From Thiohalocapsa sp. ML1 (GTDB taxonomy: Bacteria > Pseudomonadota > Gammaproteobacteria > Chromatiales > Chromatiaceae): DNA of 64,000 bases. The stretch's first letter is position 1; the number at the start of each line of letters is the position of its first letter. The stretch spans positions 1-64,000 of the forward strand of contig NZ_JABX01000033.1 of assembly GCF_001469165.1 (NCBI RefSeq), written 5' to 3'. This document shows, piece by piece, positions 44,272 through 52,874 of the stretch. The notes beneath the pieces are model-generated. The model was not told the DNA's origin and did no database searches. It was given only the letters and a program-made list of their open reading frames with translations. Both the position numbers and the translations under genes were made by a program.

Positions 44272-45216
44272 ATGACAGAGACCGCCACCGATCCATCCCT
44301 GAGCAGCCCCCGCCCGGCCCCGGCCGCCCGTCCGCAGCCGAAGGCGATGCTGGAGGTGCTGCACCCCATTACGTGGTTCCCGCCCATGTGGGCGTTCACC
44401 TGCGGCGTGGTGTCCTCGGGCGCGAGCATCATGGAGAACTGGCTCCTGCTCGTCGCGGGCGTCATCTTGACCGGGCCCTTGGTGTGCGCAACGAGTCAGG
44501 TGGTCAACGATTGGTACGACCGCGACGTGGACGCCATCAACGAGCCGAACCGGCCCATCCCGTCCGGCCGGCTGCCGGGGCGCTGGGGCTGGTGGATGGC
44601 GCTAACGGGCACCGGGCTGTCGCTGCTGCTGGGCGCCGTGCTCGGGCCTTGGGTCTTCCTTGCCACCATCGTCGGGCTCGTGTTTGCGTGGATCTACTCG
44701 GCACCGCCGCTGCGGCTCAAGAACAACGGCTGGTACGGCAACGCGGCCGTCGGTTTTTCTTATGAATCCCTGGCCTGGATCACCGGCGCCGCGGTGATGC
44801 TGGGCGGCGCCATGCCGGATGCGCGCATCCTGTTGCTCGCGTTCCTGTACGGCCTGGGTGCCCACGGCATCATGACCCTGAACGACTTCAAGGCCATCGA
44901 CGGCGACCGGCAGATGGGCATCCGCACACTGCCGGTGCAGCTCGGCGTGCAGAACGCGGCCCGCGTGGCCTGCGCGGTGATGCTGGTGCCGCAGTTCCTG
45001 GTCGTCTGGCTGCTGTTCGACTGGGTGCAGCCGGTGCATGCGGCGGCGGTGGCCTCGCTGGCGATGGTGCAGGCCGTGCTGATGGTGCGCTTCCTGGAGA
45101 ACCCAATCGCGCGGGCCACCTGGCTCAGCGGCCTGGGCGTGACCGTTTATGTCAGCGGCATGATGATCAGTGCCTTTGCCGTGCGGGCGGCGATTGCGGG
45201 GCAAACACCTTTATGA
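44272..45216 (+). CDS. bchG: Bacteriochlorophyll synthase
   Basis: 314 residues, UbiA-type prenyltransferase with eight or nine membrane helices. QVVNDWYDRDVDAINEPNRP is the first Asp-rich prenyl-diphosphate site; SAPPLRLKNNGWYGNAAVGF and TLNDFKAIDGDRQMGIRTLP are the others. Attaches geranylgeranyl (or phytyl) to bacteriochlorophyllide a. Followed by bchP after an inverted heptamer block. Confidence 0.97.
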   Translation: MTETATDPSLSSPRPAPAARPQPKAMLEVLHPITWFPPMWAFTCGVVSSGASIMENWLLLVAGVILTGPLVCATSQVVNDWYDRDVDAINEPNRPIPSGRLPGRWGWWMALTGTGLSLLLGAVLGPWVFLATIVGLVFAWIYSAPPLRLKNNGWYGNAAVGFSYESLAWITGAAVMLGGAMPDARILLLAFLYGLGAHGIMTLNDFKAIDGDRQMGIRTLPVQLGVQNAARVACAVMLVPQFLVVWLLFDWVQPVHAAAVASLAMVQAVLMVRFLENPIARATWLSGLGVTVYVSGMMISAFAVRAAIAGQTPL

Positions 45217-45298
45217 GGGGCTAGGGGCTAGGGGCTAGGGGCTAGGCGCGCCCGCCCCCTAGCTCCTAGCTCCTAGCTCCTAGCTCCTGAACACCGAG
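45214..45298. repeat. Inverted heptamer block between bchG and bchP
   Basis: Four GGGGCTA units face four AGCTCCT units around GGCGCGCCCGCCC; the arms can pair to a ~28-bp imperfect stem. Lying between two genes expected to be co-transcribed, it could attenuate or process the bchG-bchP message. The bchP start codon is 9 bases after it. Confidence 0.8.
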
Positions 45299-45306
45299 GC
45301 GAAACG

Positions 45307-46572
45307 ATGAGCGACACCACCGAATTTGATGCGGTCGTTATAGGTGGCGGCCCGGCCGGCGCCACCGCGGCCACGGATCTTGCTCGGCGCGGGCGCCGGG
45401 TGCTGCTGCTCGACCGGCCGGGGCGCATCAAGCCCTGCGGCGGGGCCATCCCGCCGAAGGCCATCGAGGAGTTCGAGATCCCGGACGAGCAGCTTGTGGC
45501 CAAGATCAATTCCGCGCGCATGGTGGCGCCGAGCGACCGGCACGTGGACATGCCCATCGACGGCGGCTTCGTCGGCATGGTGGATCGGGAGCCCTTCGAC
45601 GAGTGGCTGCGCGAGCGTGCCGCCGCCGCCGGTGCCGAGCGCCGCAACGGCACCTTTACGAAGCTCACCCGCGACACCGACGGCACCGCGCTGATCCACT
45701 ACCGCCCGGCCGAGGCGCAGGACCGCGGTGCGGAGGTGACGGTGCGCGCGAAGACCGTGATCGGCGCCGATGGCGCCATGTCGTCGGTGGCCAAGCAGTG
45801 CATCCCGGGTGCGAAGGAGCTGCCGCACGTGGCGGCCTACCACGAGATCGTGCGCTCGCCGGCGCCGACCTCGGGCAAGGGCCTGCACGACTTCGACCCC
45901 ACCCGCTGCGATGTCTACTACCAGGGCAAGCTGTCGCCGGACTTCTACGCCTGGATCTTCCCGCACGGCGACACCACCAGCATCGGCGTCGGCACGGAGC
46001 TGAAGGGCTTCTCGCTGCACGACGCGGTGGATCAGTTGCGCAAGGAGACGGGCCTCGATCAGTGCGAGACCATCCGCCGCGAGGGCGCGCCCATCCCGCT
46101 GCACCCGCTGCCCAAATGGGACAACGGCCGCGACGTGGTGCTGGCGGGCGATGCCGCCGGCGTGGTCGCGCCGGCCTCCGGCGAGGGCATCTACTACGCG
46201 CTGGTGGGCGGCCGGCTGGCCGCGGACGCGGTCGAGGAGCTGCTGGTCACCGGCAAGGCGCAAGCGCTCGCCAACGCGCGCAAGCGCTTCATGAAGCAGC
46301 ACGGGCGGGTGTTCTGGATCCTCGGGATCATGCAGCGGTTCTGGTACAAGAACGACAAGCGCCGCGAGCGCTTCGTCAGCCTCTGCGACGACCCGGACAT
46401 CCAGCACCTGACCTGGCAGGCCTACATGCACAAGAAGCTGGTCAAGGCCAAGCCGGCGGCGCACCTGCGCATCTTTGTGAAGGACATGGCGCACCTACTC
46501 GGCGTGGTGGCGCCCTGGCAGAAAAGAGACGCGGCGCCCGGGCGCCGAGGGGCCGACCTGCGCTCGTCCTGA
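45307..46572 (+). CDS. bchP: Geranylgeranyl reductase
   Basis: 421 residues. FAD-binding GxGxxG-type VVIGGGPAGATAATDLARRG, then LLDRPGRIKPCGGAIPPKAI; VIGADGAMSSVAKQCIPGA and VVLAGDAAGVVAPASGEGIY are signatures. Reduces the geranylgeranyl tail of bacteriochlorophyll to phytyl. The C-terminus extends ~20 residues beyond the conserved core. Confidence 0.97.
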   Translation: MSDTTEFDAVVIGGGPAGATAATDLARRGRRVLLLDRPGRIKPCGGAIPPKAIEEFEIPDEQLVAKINSARMVAPSDRHVDMPIDGGFVGMVDREPFDEWLRERAAAAGAERRNGTFTKLTRDTDGTALIHYRPAEAQDRGAEVTVRAKTVIGADGAMSSVAKQCIPGAKELPHVAAYHEIVRSPAPTSGKGLHDFDPTRCDVYYQGKLSPDFYAWIFPHGDTTSIGVGTELKGFSLHDAVDQLRKETGLDQCETIRREGAPIPLHPLPKWDNGRDVVLAGDAAGVVAPASGEGIYYALVGGRLAADAVEELLVTGKAQALANARKRFMKQHGRVFWILGIMQRFWYKNDKRRERFVSLCDDPDIQHLTWQAYMHKKLVKAKPAAHLRIFVKDMAHLLGVVAPWQKRDAAPGRRGADLRSS

Positions 46573-46784
46573 CATCGCTCCACGCATCCGCGCCTGACGG
46601 AGTCAGCACCGCGCTGCGGTCGCTGGACAACGCATGCGCGGGACCGGAAGACGCAGTCTCCTAGTCCCGCTTGTTCAGCGCCTTGGGGGCTCTGACTGCT
46701 GCCGACCCCCTTCCTCGGAGCAACCGCCGAATAACGGCGTTTGCCTCGGCCTTGCCGGTGCCGGAGACCGCGTCGGGAGAGAGC

Positions 46785-46997
46785 TCAGCCAGCGCCAGGC
46801 TTCGTGGTGTCGATCTTGAGCGGGATGTAGGCGAGGCAAGTCCGGGTCCAGCTCGTGAAGAGCAGCACCAGCGCGATCACGGTCAGGAGCATCTGCAGGG
46901 CAACACCCGGCACAAAGAAGCTGAGGGTGATGATGACGGCGGCGGCGATCATGCGGACATTTCGGTCGCGCTCGCCGACGTTCTTGGGGAGGGCCAT
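46785..46997 (-). CDS. DUF2892 (YgaP-type transmembrane) protein
   Basis: 70 residues: NVGERDRNVRMIAAAVIITL is the family start, with two membrane helices and a final segment with WTRTCLAYIPLKIDT. DUF2892 proteins are short membrane anchors of unclear function, sometimes fused to rhodanese domains. Convergent to bchP; 46573-46784 holds no other gene. Confidence 0.88.
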   Translation of the reverse strand: MALPKNVGERDRNVRMIAAAVIITLSFFVPGVALQMLLTVIALVLLFTSWTRTCLAYIPLKIDTTKPGAG

Positions 46998-47449
46998 GTT
47001 GAGTTCTCCAAATCTTGGTCGAAGGCGTCAGCTCGGGGCGAGTCGCCGTCCGCGCGCGGCACCGCGCATGGGTCGGAAACAGGCCGGCGCGTCCCGAACC
47101 CCGGATGACCTGCTCAGGGTGCACTGACATGGAGCATTTCGCAAGTAGCGATGCCATTCCTGCTGCGCGCGAGATTCAGGAGGCCGCCGCGATTCCGCGG
47201 CCGCACGGCGCCTGGGCGCTGCCACGAACCGGCTGTACGCCGGCCTGCGGATTCGCGGTTTCAACGGCAGGCCGGATCGCCTAATATCCCCGCCCTTGCG
47301 TTGGTATTTCGAGCGATTGCGGCGCCCGACGCATACCGCCGGCCGGACAACCATGAGGCGCTGCCGACCCGGCACGCGCCATCGGCCCACGACTTCAACA
47401 CGACCAAATTAGGTTCTGCGCTGCACGAGGCATCTGGAGATCTGCTGAC
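46998..47449. other. Intergenic region before pucC
   Basis: 452 bases between divergent DUF2892 and pucC genes. I see no TGT-N12-ACA site and no strong sigma-70 promoter. A GCGG-rich dyad (CCGGCCTGCGGATTCGCGG / CGGCAGGCCGG) lies near 47240-47280. No gene is supported. Confidence 0.4.
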
Positions 47450-48868
47450 ATGAAGAGCGTGATGAATTACATCGTCCACCTTCCCTTTGCCGACGCCGGC
47501 ACGGAGCAGTTGCCGCTGCCGCGGTTGCTTAGGCTGTCGCTGTTCCAGGTGTCCGTAGGCATCGCGATGGTGCTGCTCTACGGCACATTGAACCGCGTCA
47601 TGGTGGTGGAGCTCGGCGTCTCGGCCTGGCTGGTATCGCTGATGGTGGCGCTGCCCTTGGTGTTCGCACCCTTCCGCGCCCTCATTGGCCACCGTTCGGA
47701 TTATCACCATTCCGCCTTCGGCTGGCGGCGGGTACCCTATATCGCGCTCGGCAGCATGCTCCAGTACGCGGGCTTCGCGATAATGCCGTACTCCATCCTG
47801 ATCCTTTCGGACGACACCAACCAACTCGTCTTCGTCGGTCAATTCTTCGCGGCCGCCTCCTTCCTGCTGGTAGGCGCCGGCCTGCACACCGTGCAGACCG
47901 CGGGCCTCGCACTGGCCACGGACCTAGCGCCCAAGGAGAAGCGCCCGCGCGTCGTGGCCCTGCTTTACGCGACGCTGCTGCTCGGCATGGGGGCCAGTGC
48001 GCTGCTGTTCGGGCATCTGCTCGAGGACTTTTCGCATAAGCGCTTGGTGGAAGTGGTGCACACCGCGGCGCTTGCGACGCTGGTGCTGAACTTCATCGCC
48101 GCCTGGAAGCAGGAGTCCATCGATATCAAGCGCGCCGTCGCCAACATCCCGCGTCCGCCGTTCAAGGAGACTTGGCGGGAATTCCTCAAGGGCGGGCACT
48201 CGACGGAGCTCCTTATCGCCGTTGGTCTCGGCACCGCGGGTTTCAGCATGCAGGAGATCCTGCTTGAGCCCTACGGCGCGCAAGTGCTCGGGCTCACGGT
48301 GTCGCAGACGACCCAGCTCACGGCGATTCTGGCCGCGGGCACATTCCTCGCCTTCGTGCTCGCCGGCTACTCGCTGAGCCGCGGTGGCAACGCTTACCGG
48401 CTCGCGGCCATCGGCACCGTCGTCGGTATCGGCGGCTTTGTACTGGTGATCACGGCAGCGACGCTGGAGTCGCCGTTGGTGTTCCGCATCGGCACGGGCT
48501 TCATCGGCTTCGGCAACGGCCTGCTCGGCGTCGGCACGCTGACCGCCGCCATGGGCCTCGCCCAGCGCGGCCAGGCGGGACTGGCACTCGGCGCCTGGGG
48601 CGCGGTACAGGCGACCTCCCAGGGCATCGCCATCGCACTCGGCGGGGCACTGCGCGACGTCACGACCGGGCTCGCCGTCGCCGGCTCGCTCGGGCCGAAT
48701 CTCACGGAGATCTCCGTTGGCTACCGCTTCGTTTACATAATTGAGGTGGTGCTGCTGATCGCCGCCTTCGCTGTGCTGGTCCGGATGGTGCTGCGCACGC
48801 CGCGGGACGAAAACGACACACTGCCGCAGCCGACTGATCCGCGCTTCGGACTCGACCAGATGCCTTAG
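47450..48868 (+). CDS. pucC: PucC-family antenna assembly protein
   Basis: 472 residues, 12 membrane helices. LPLPRLLRLSLFQVSVGIAM, ALIGHRSDYHHSAFGWRRVP, LATDLAPKEKRPRVV and LEPYGAQVLGLTV mark the BCD/PucC group. Strongly similar to lhaA (24783). Proximity to two antenna operons and to bchG/bchP suggests a role in LH2 assembly, but bch2 or a second LHA function cannot be excluded. Confidence 0.9.
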   Translation: MKSVMNYIVHLPFADAGTEQLPLPRLLRLSLFQVSVGIAMVLLYGTLNRVMVVELGVSAWLVSLMVALPLVFAPFRALIGHRSDYHHSAFGWRRVPYIALGSMLQYAGFAIMPYSILILSDDTNQLVFVGQFFAAASFLLVGAGLHTVQTAGLALATDLAPKEKRPRVVALLYATLLLGMGASALLFGHLLEDFSHKRLVEVVHTAALATLVLNFIAAWKQESIDIKRAVANIPRPPFKETWREFLKGGHSTELLIAVGLGTAGFSMQEILLEPYGAQVLGLTVSQTTQLTAILAAGTFLAFVLAGYSLSRGGNAYRLAAIGTVVGIGGFVLVITAATLESPLVFRIGTGFIGFGNGLLGVGTLTAAMGLAQRGQAGLALGAWGAVQATSQGIAIALGGALRDVTTGLAVAGSLGPNLTEISVGYRFVYIIEVVLLIAAFAVLVRMVLRTPRDENDTLPQPTDPRFGLDQMP

Positions 48869-48869
48869 G

Positions 48870-49050
48870 TTGCTTGACGGCGCGAAATGCGAGCAGATGA
48901 GTCAAGCTTCATGGCGGCAAGGCGCGGGCGTGCAAAAGGACCAAGGGCGGAGGGCCAAGGGCGGAGGGCCGAAGGGCGGAGGGCCAAGGGCCGAAACGCC
49001 CTCCTCGGCCCTTTGATTCACTTGCGCCAACGAACGGGTTGCACAACAAG
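48870..49050 (+). repeat. Dispersed composite repeat, copy D
   Basis: TGCTTGACGGCGCGAAATGC, CAAGCTTCATGGCGGCAAGG, GGGCGGA/GGGCCAA heptamers facing CTCGGCCCT, and the trailing module TTCACTTGCGCCAACGAACG with GGTTGCACAA. Two bases after the pucC stop it could act as its terminator. Confidence 0.8.
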
Positions 49051-49092
49051 CCGTTCTCTTCCCAGGTCGGTCTAAGGCCTCGCATCCCTGGC

Positions 49093-49240
49093 TCGCTTGA
49101 CGGCGCCAAATGCGTGCAGATGACTCAAGTTTCATGGCGACAAGGCGCTTGAGGGCAATAGGGTCAAGGGCCGAGGGCGCCCGCCTCGGCCCTCGGCCCT
49201 CGGCCCTTCGGTTCACTTGAGTCAACGAGCGGGTCGCGCA
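49093..49240 (+). repeat. Dispersed composite repeat, copy E
   Basis: Second tandem copy: CGCTTGACGGCGCCAAATGC, CGGCGCTTGAGGGCA-like middle, heptamers GGGCCGA / CTCGGCC, then TTCACTTGAGTCAACGAGCG and GGTCGCGCAA. Both D and E keep the trailing module, so they define the full length (~150-180 bases) of the element. Confidence 0.8.
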
Positions 49241-50069
49241 ACCTGCGCTTGTCGCTCTGAGGCTCCGCCGCGCTCGGCTATCGCCCCGCTGCTGCGCGTG
49301 GTGAGGCCGTGTCATCGAACCAACGCCACATCGGCGGGAGCGGGAGCGGGAGCGGGATGCTGCCCCGACCCGCAGCAGGCTCAAGCGATGCCGGAGTGAG
49401 AGGCGCGTGGGTCGTGCGATGTCGCTCACCGTCGACCGCGATGTCCCGAAGCGCTGCGACTTTGTTCGATTATCGACCCTCGCGGGCTCACCCCCCCCTG
49501 GCCACTACAGCCATTCTTGAGCGCCCCGGATGCGCGCAAGGACAAGCCAGCGCCTTGAGCAGCACCTCCCGCGAACCGCGTGCGTCCACAGCTATAAGCA
49601 CCGCACCGCGGCAGGATCTTCCGCGATACGGCCCCCGGCGGCCCGGGGAGGCTCGCGCGCTCGCCCCCGGCACGGGGGTGTCACGGGTAAGCACAATGTT
49701 AAATAAGGGAGGGAGGGCGCCGTATCCCGGGTCGCACCGCCATTCGCCGTGGCGACCTGCAACGCCGCGATAGTCGGCCTCGGCGGGCTTCGTGCCGAGC
49801 CGGGAGAGATGCGGACGGATCAGCCCAATCGAAGCTCGGGCCAGCAGCACCGCTACCGATGCGGGTCGCGTGGCGAGCCTCGGAAAAAGTCAACCCGGCG
49901 CCGACTCGGACACCACTCCGGCTTGATCAGCCGAGGTGACACCTAACCGGCGCCGGGCCTTTTCGATCGGTGCACGTGTGGGAATGCACCGCTGGCGACC
50001 CAGGCTCAGGTCCGAAGGACCGGCACTGGGCCGCGAAGGATCGGCCGACACCTCAGCCGATGGCGCTGC
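49241..50069. other. Intergenic: no gene recognised
   Basis: 829 bases between copy E and pucA-1. It contains a GGGAGC hexamer run (49337-49360) and G/C-rich non-coding sequence; the open frames have no family resemblance or codon regularity. ATCGGC and GCCGAT (50040-50065) could pair in the puc 3' leader as a weak stem. Confidence 0.4.
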
Positions 50070-50342
50070 TTACTCGGCAGCCGGGGCCGGAGCCGGAGCC
50101 GGGGCCGGAGCCGGAGCCGGAGCCGTGACAGCCGCAGGCGCCGCAACCCGCACGCTGTCCTTGAAGCCGTAGCCCGGCAGACTCAGCGCGTAGGTGTGGA
50201 CCATCCACATCTGGATAAACAGGATGAAGAAGAACGGGACCATCCAAGTGGCCGGGTTGATCACGGTCCAGATCTTCCAGTCTTCTTCCGGATGATCAGG
50301 CGTGGTGACGGACGGATCGGCCATTAGATACGGTACTTTCAT
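50070..50342 (-). CDS. pucA: Light-harvesting antenna alpha polypeptide, copy 1
   Basis: 90 residues. N-terminal extension MKVPYLMADPS, then PEEDWKIWTVINPATWMV, one membrane helix (MVPFFFILFIQMWMVH) whose final His would ligate bacteriochlorophyll, then SYALSLPGYGF-like YALSLPGYGFKD. A C-terminal Ala/Pro tail (eight AP units) comes from a GGAGCC/GGGGCC hexamer run and is absent from copy 2. No reaction-centre genes follow, so it is called puc rather than puf. 66 bases after pucB-1. Confidence 0.9.
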   Translation of the reverse strand: MKVPYLMADPSVTTPDHPEEDWKIWTVINPATWMVPFFFILFIQMWMVHTYALSLPGYGFKDSVRVAAPAAVTAPAPAPAPAPAPAPAAE

Positions 50343-50407
50343 CGGGAATCTCCGCGTTGCAAGAGCTTAGACGCTTGGTGTTTGGGGCGTTCGGAATCGA
50401 ATCGCGA

Positions 50408-50554
50408 TCAGAACCAGGGCTGGTAGACCCAGGTGACCACATGCACGACAGTGGCGATCATGACCCAGCTCCACGTGCCATGCTTCCAATGCTCGTGGAA
50501 TTCCTTCGCTTGCGCGTCGGTGAGGCCCGACAGGTTCTTGGTGGGTTCGGCCAT
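50408..50554 (-). CDS. pucB: Light-harvesting antenna beta polypeptide, copy 1
   Basis: 48 residues, too short for most gene finders. NLSGLTDAQAKEFHEHWKHG is the beta N-terminus with the first His; the helix WVMIATVVHVVTWVYQPWF contains the B850-type His and ends in the conserved PWF. Preceded by a purine-rich GGAGGT site. First gene of pucBA-1. Confidence 0.92.
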   Translation of the reverse strand: MAEPTKNLSGLTDAQAKEFHEHWKHGTWSWVMIATVVHVVTWVYQPWF

Positions 50555-50691
50555 CTGAATAACCTCCAGCTAAGGGATTGGTACGAGTGCCGCCCGGCGT
50601 TTTCGAACGGACCACTCCTAAGCGTGGAAGGCGCTGTCTTCTCGCCGTCGAATCCGGGCAACCCCGGGGCGATGCGCGATCCACGGGTGTT

Positions 50692-50731
50692 AGTGTAACC
50701 TGACAGTCGCAGGTGTCAAGATCGATTTACA
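50692..50731 (-). promoter_or_regulatory. pucBA-1 promoter with PpsR/CrtJ site
   Basis: Minus strand: TTGACA (50719-50714), 16-base spacer, TACACT (50697-50692). TGT-N12-ACA (TGTCAAGATCGATTTACA read on plus, 50714-50731) covers the -35 element exactly. Transcript start about 50685, giving a ~130-base leader to pucB-1. PpsR bound there would exclude polymerase. Confidence 0.85.
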
Positions 50732-50927
50732 GATTATTCTTGTGGTCGCCCGCGGCAGTCGTCGCCGCCGCGCGCGCGCGCCGCATCGAGCGGGGCGCTG
50801 ACCGCTGTTTCGTCGGTCTTTGGCTTGACTCCGACACGCAGCACCGTGTCGACAAGACGCCTTCGCGCGCGTCCGGGCGCTGCCCGCGCGCGGAGCCGCG
50901 CGCGTCGGTTCCGGCCGGGCTTGGCAG

Positions 50928-50957
50928 TCGGCAGTCGGCAGTCGGCAGTCGGCAGCA
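50928..50957. repeat. Heptamer run (CAGTCGG) at the crtU end
   Basis: Four tandem GGCAGTC units directly after the crtU stop codon on the minus strand. Too short to fold alone. Confidence 0.8.
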
Positions 50958-52874
50958 TCAGAGGACCAGCGGTCCGGTCAGGTCCACCGTTGGAATCGGA
51001 TTCTCGCGCAGCCCTTCGGCAGCGAGCACCCGATTGGCCGCGATGCGCCCGGTCATCGTGGCCGCCTCCATCAGATTCGCGGGCACCTCCAGCCGCACGA
51101 AGTCGCCCGCGAGAAACAGGTTCGGCAGCCCGGTGTCGATGCCCGGCCTCCCGGCGTAGTCGCCCGGAGCCCAGCGCGGAAAGTTCTGCTGCATCGTGTA
51201 GATGTCATACAGGACAGTGGCGCCCTGCAACTGTGGGATCAGGTCATCGAGCTCCGCGCGCATGACGCGCTTGATCTCGGCCTCGTCGATGACGTTCTCG
51301 GGCTCGACGGCGTAGGCGTGCAGCTCGATGACGGAGCCCTTGTGGCGGCGGCCCCAGTCCTCGTAGGCCGGCTGCATCTGCGAGTAGATGGCGATGGAGT
51401 CCGTGTAGCGCCAGCCGCTCACGGTGTAGAAGGGCACGGCCATGGGCGGGCACTCGCGGTCCAGCCACAGCCGCCAGACGATATAGGGGTCGGCGACGCC
51501 CAGATTCGCAACGCCGGTGCCAAACGCCTCCTGCGGGCCTTGCTGCCCGAGCCCCGAGCGGCCCACGATCTCCTGCAGCCCCGGCACGTCGCAGGCGAGC
51601 ACGAAATAATCCGCCGTGAGCTCCGGCGTGTTTTGCTGCGCCCGCGGCATCAGCGCGACTTGCGTGCCGCCGTCCGCGACGGCGTCGAGCGCCACCAGCG
51701 GCACCACCGTGGGGCCTGCCGTCGGGCTCCCATCGGCGTCGTACTTGGCGCCGTGGCAGGGACAGGCGAAGCCGCCGGTGGCTGCATCGAGCCCCACCGG
51801 GCAGCCCATGTGCGTGCAGCGCCCGGACAGGGCCCGGTAGCCCCCGTCCGCCTCGCGCCGCGCGTAGAACAGGTTCGTGCCTTGCCAGAACGCCGTCCAA
51901 TCGGTGCCGATGTCGGCGGCGGGCACGCTGAGCGGTGCGTCCTGGATATCGCCCGGACGCTTCATGACGAGTTTCTCGATGCGCCCGTCGCGCAGCACGA
52001 GTCGATCCGCCTCGACGCCGGTGATGACGCGCCCGCCGAGCGCGTGGAGCTGCTGCGTCATCGGCGTGACCACGGACGTCATCGCGTCGTCGATGGTCTG
52101 GTCGTATCCCATGCCGTCCGGGTTGCCGAGGAAGAAGAAGTGGAAGAACTTCATGCCCTCGGCCGTCGAGTAGCGGTGGAACTGGTTGAACGAGGTGTGC
52201 GCGAAAGGCTCGATGATGGTGTCCACCATCGGCTGGTTGACCCGCTTGCAGAAGGTCTTGAAATCGACGTCGTCGAAGCGCGCAAAGGTGCGCTCGGGAT
52301 CGTAGCGCATCAGCTCGTAAAGCCGGCCGAAGGGATTGTTGAAATCCAGGATCGAGACGGACCGCGCCTGGTTCACGACGGCGAAGAGGTTGAACGGAAA
52401 GATCGTCGTCGTGTTCGTGAAGCTCTCCGTCCCCTTGGCCGGGTCCTTGAAGATAACGGGATAGTCCAGCACCGGTTTGAAGTTCCCGCCGAGGCCCATC
52501 TCCTCCAGCAGCCCTTTCAGGTTGTAGTACTGGTTGAAAAAGCCGTGAAAGCCATGTTCCATGGCCATGATTTCGCCGTTGACATCCACGTTCCAACCGG
52601 TGAGGCGGCCGCCCAGATTGTCCGCACGCTCCACCAGCGTGACATCGAAGCCGCGCTTCAGGAGCTCGTAGCTCGCCGCGATGCCGGCGAGCCCACCGCC
52701 CACAACGACGACACGCTTCTTCACGGACGGACTCAACGGCAGCGCATCATTGTCCGCGGCAGCAAAGGGCAGCACCCCGCGGCGCGGCTGAATGGCGGAG
52801 AGTCCGGCGGCCCCCAACGCGGTACCGGCCGCGGCGGCGAGGCCCAGATTGCGGATGAAGTGACGACGTTGCAT
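50958..52874 (-). CDS. crtU: CrtU-type carotenoid aromatic-ring synthase (FAD plus Rieske), with Tat-like N-terminus
   Basis: 638 residues from ATG 52874. Start MQRRHFIRNLGLAAAAGTAL resembles a twin-arginine signal (R-R-x-F-I-R, then a hydrophobic run). FAD site KKRVVVVGGGLAGIAASYEL at ~53-72 with LVERADNLGGRL. A Rieske [2Fe-2S] domain is inserted at ~330-400: CTHMGCPVG (~352) and FACPCHGAKYD (~370). The C-terminal amine-oxidase-like end has PNLFLAGDFVRLEVPANLME. CrtU desaturates and moves a methyl group of a beta-ring to give phi- or chi-rings; the chi-ring is found in okenone. Divergent from crtY. The phi/chi choice cannot be read from the sequence. Confidence 0.85.
   Translation of the reverse strand: MQRRHFIRNLGLAAAAGTALGAAGLSAIQPRRGVLPFAAADNDALPLSPSVKKRVVVVGGGLAGIAASYELLKRGFDVTLVERADNLGGRLTGWNVDVNGEIMAMEHGFHGFFNQYYNLKGLLEEMGLGGNFKPVLDYPVIFKDPAKGTESFTNTTTIFPFNLFAVVNQARSVSILDFNNPFGRLYELMRYDPERTFARFDDVDFKTFCKRVNQPMVDTIIEPFAHTSFNQFHRYSTAEGMKFFHFFFLGNPDGMGYDQTIDDAMTSVVTPMTQQLHALGGRVITGVEADRLVLRDGRIEKLVMKRPGDIQDAPLSVPAADIGTDWTAFWQGTNLFYARREADGGYRALSGRCTHMGCPVGLDAATGGFACPCHGAKYDADGSPTAGPTVVPLVALDAVADGGTQVALMPRAQQNTPELTADYFVLACDVPGLQEIVGRSGLGQQGPQEAFGTGVANLGVADPYIVWRLWLDRECPPMAVPFYTVSGWRYTDSIAIYSQMQPAYEDWGRRHKGSVIELHAYAVEPENVIDEAEIKRVMRAELDDLIPQLQGATVLYDIYTMQQNFPRWAPGDYAGRPGIDTGLPNLFLAGDFVRLEVPANLMEAATMTGRIAANRVLAAEGLRENPIPTVDLTGPLVL

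Noticed and set aside
49488-49850. 120-codon minus-strand frame in the gap before pucA-1
   Set aside because: Compositionally irregular, no family resemblance, no ribosome-binding site; the region looks non-coding.
50408-50554. Calling the antenna genes LH1 (pufBA)
   Set aside because: No pufL/pufM/pufC follow either copy, there are two stand-alone copies, and a pucC-family gene is adjacent; a peripheral antenna (puc) is more likely, although sequence alone does not fully exclude LH1.
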